64,000 nt of DNA from Bostrychus sinensis (Eukaryota; Chordata; Actinopteri; Gobiiformes; Eleotridae). This document shows positions 63,481 to 64,000 of the stretch, one piece after another. The notes beneath the pieces were generated by a model. That model saw only the letters and a program-made list of their open reading frames with translations. It was not told the DNA's origin and made no database searches. The position numbers and the translations under genes were made by a program. Location: contig CM036240.1 of assembly GCA_020698575.1 (NCBI GenBank), forward strand, positions 27,493,211 to 27,557,210, in the 5' to 3' direction. Numbering within the stretch: the first letter of the stretch is position 1; each line of letters opens with the position of its first letter.

Positions 63481-64000
63481 GTGGGATATGGGCTATTGTA
63501 TTATCTTGTATTTATTATCAAAGAGCTTTATTATGCTTTTTTGTATCTTTTCAAACTAGTCTTGGATACTTTTAGAACAGCATGGCACATTTTACAACTT
63601 TACAAGTGAAGAGACCAAAACAATGCAGTATAGTGCAGTTATGTTGTCTGCTTTTGAACAGAAACAGAGAAAAAAAGCAGTTTACTTCCTTAAACTGTAT
63701 GCCATTTTCTACAAAATGGGAAATAGCTGTGAGGAATCAGAGCTGTACACCATTTTTTGGACAAATGAATGAGAACAGACTGGATTTAGAAGGCTTGTTG
63801 ATTGGTCTATGCTTCCTGGAGTAGTAGGAGGTACAGCGGGAAGTGGGGGTAAGTAGAAACAAGCTATTTAAACCTCACAGAAGGCCAGTGCCAGAGAATA
63901 CAGAATTTCTCGAACATGCAAAAATAAAATACAACTTAAAAAATATATATATAAAAAAGGGGGAAAAATAATATCACAAAAGCAGTTCTTTTTTGTGAGA
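63481..64000 (+). other. clasp1 intron 26, partial
   Basis: Filled by a copy of an interspersed family also found at 18890 and 39210. No exon is seen before the window ends. Confidence 0.75.
63540..63915 (+). repeat. Interspersed family X, copy 3
   Basis: Matches 18890-19420: tagaacagcatggcacattt, atgccattttctacaaaatg, aaatagctgtgagg, ttttttggacaaatgaatga and gcttcctggag. Confidence 0.7.

Noticed and set aside
1..64000. CRISPR arrays, phage or bacterial systems, integrated viral genes
   Set aside because: No spaced direct repeats, operons or viral protein motifs were seen; the window is a vertebrate gene with transposons.

Overview
The window is a stretch of animal nuclear genome, almost certainly from a teleost fish. 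It shows split exons with consensus gt/ag borders, an A+T-rich background, and many interspersed repeats of kinds common in fish: short hAT-type elements, tRNA-headed SINEs, a 5S-rRNA-headed SINE, a PIF/Harbinger-type element and a LINE remnant. No bacterial-type genes, operons or CRISPR arrays are seen. I can support one protein-coding gene, on the + strand. It is the 5' two thirds of clasp1, which encodes CLIP-associating protein 1, a microtubule plus-end regulator. Exon-by-exon phase bookkeeping closes from the ATG at 803 to the last exon at 63236-63480, giving about 934 codons if every cassette is included. The gene continues past the right edge. Sequence choices such as ARKCYWGFHGHFSREAEHL, QARISASVNAMRVLNTG and the LLGDSRNK microexon point to CLASP1 rather than CLASP2.

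Layout. 1-771 is the upstream flank or 5' UTR region. 803-997 is the first coding exon of the long (alpha-type) form, followed by a 25 kb first intron (998-26151) that carries most of the transposons. 26152-30020 holds six exons that complete TOG1. 30021-43493 is a 13.5 kb intron containing two internal first exons in the same phase: 33222-33237 (MTAGE, gamma-like) and 41701-41737 (MLKRLVCKKICA, resembling the palmitoylatable beta N-terminus of mammalian CLASP2). Both splice in frame to the exon at 43494. 43494-43825 encodes the Ser-rich linker and the start of the conserved region after it. 43976-47744 encodes TOG2. 49137-62001 encodes the Ser/Arg-rich, EB1-binding region with two SRIP motifs and several small in-frame cassettes. 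63236-63480 starts TOG3.

How it works together. One locus can make long proteins with TOG1 and two shorter N-terminal variants lacking TOG1, one probably membrane-anchored. The EB-binding linker can then be varied by cassettes of 24, 27, 63 and 24 nt, by a pair of in-frame acceptors 45 nt apart, and perhaps by retention of a 111-nt fully open intron. The isoform logic is inferred from splice phase and from what is known of mammalian CLASPs. Transcript data are needed to prove it.
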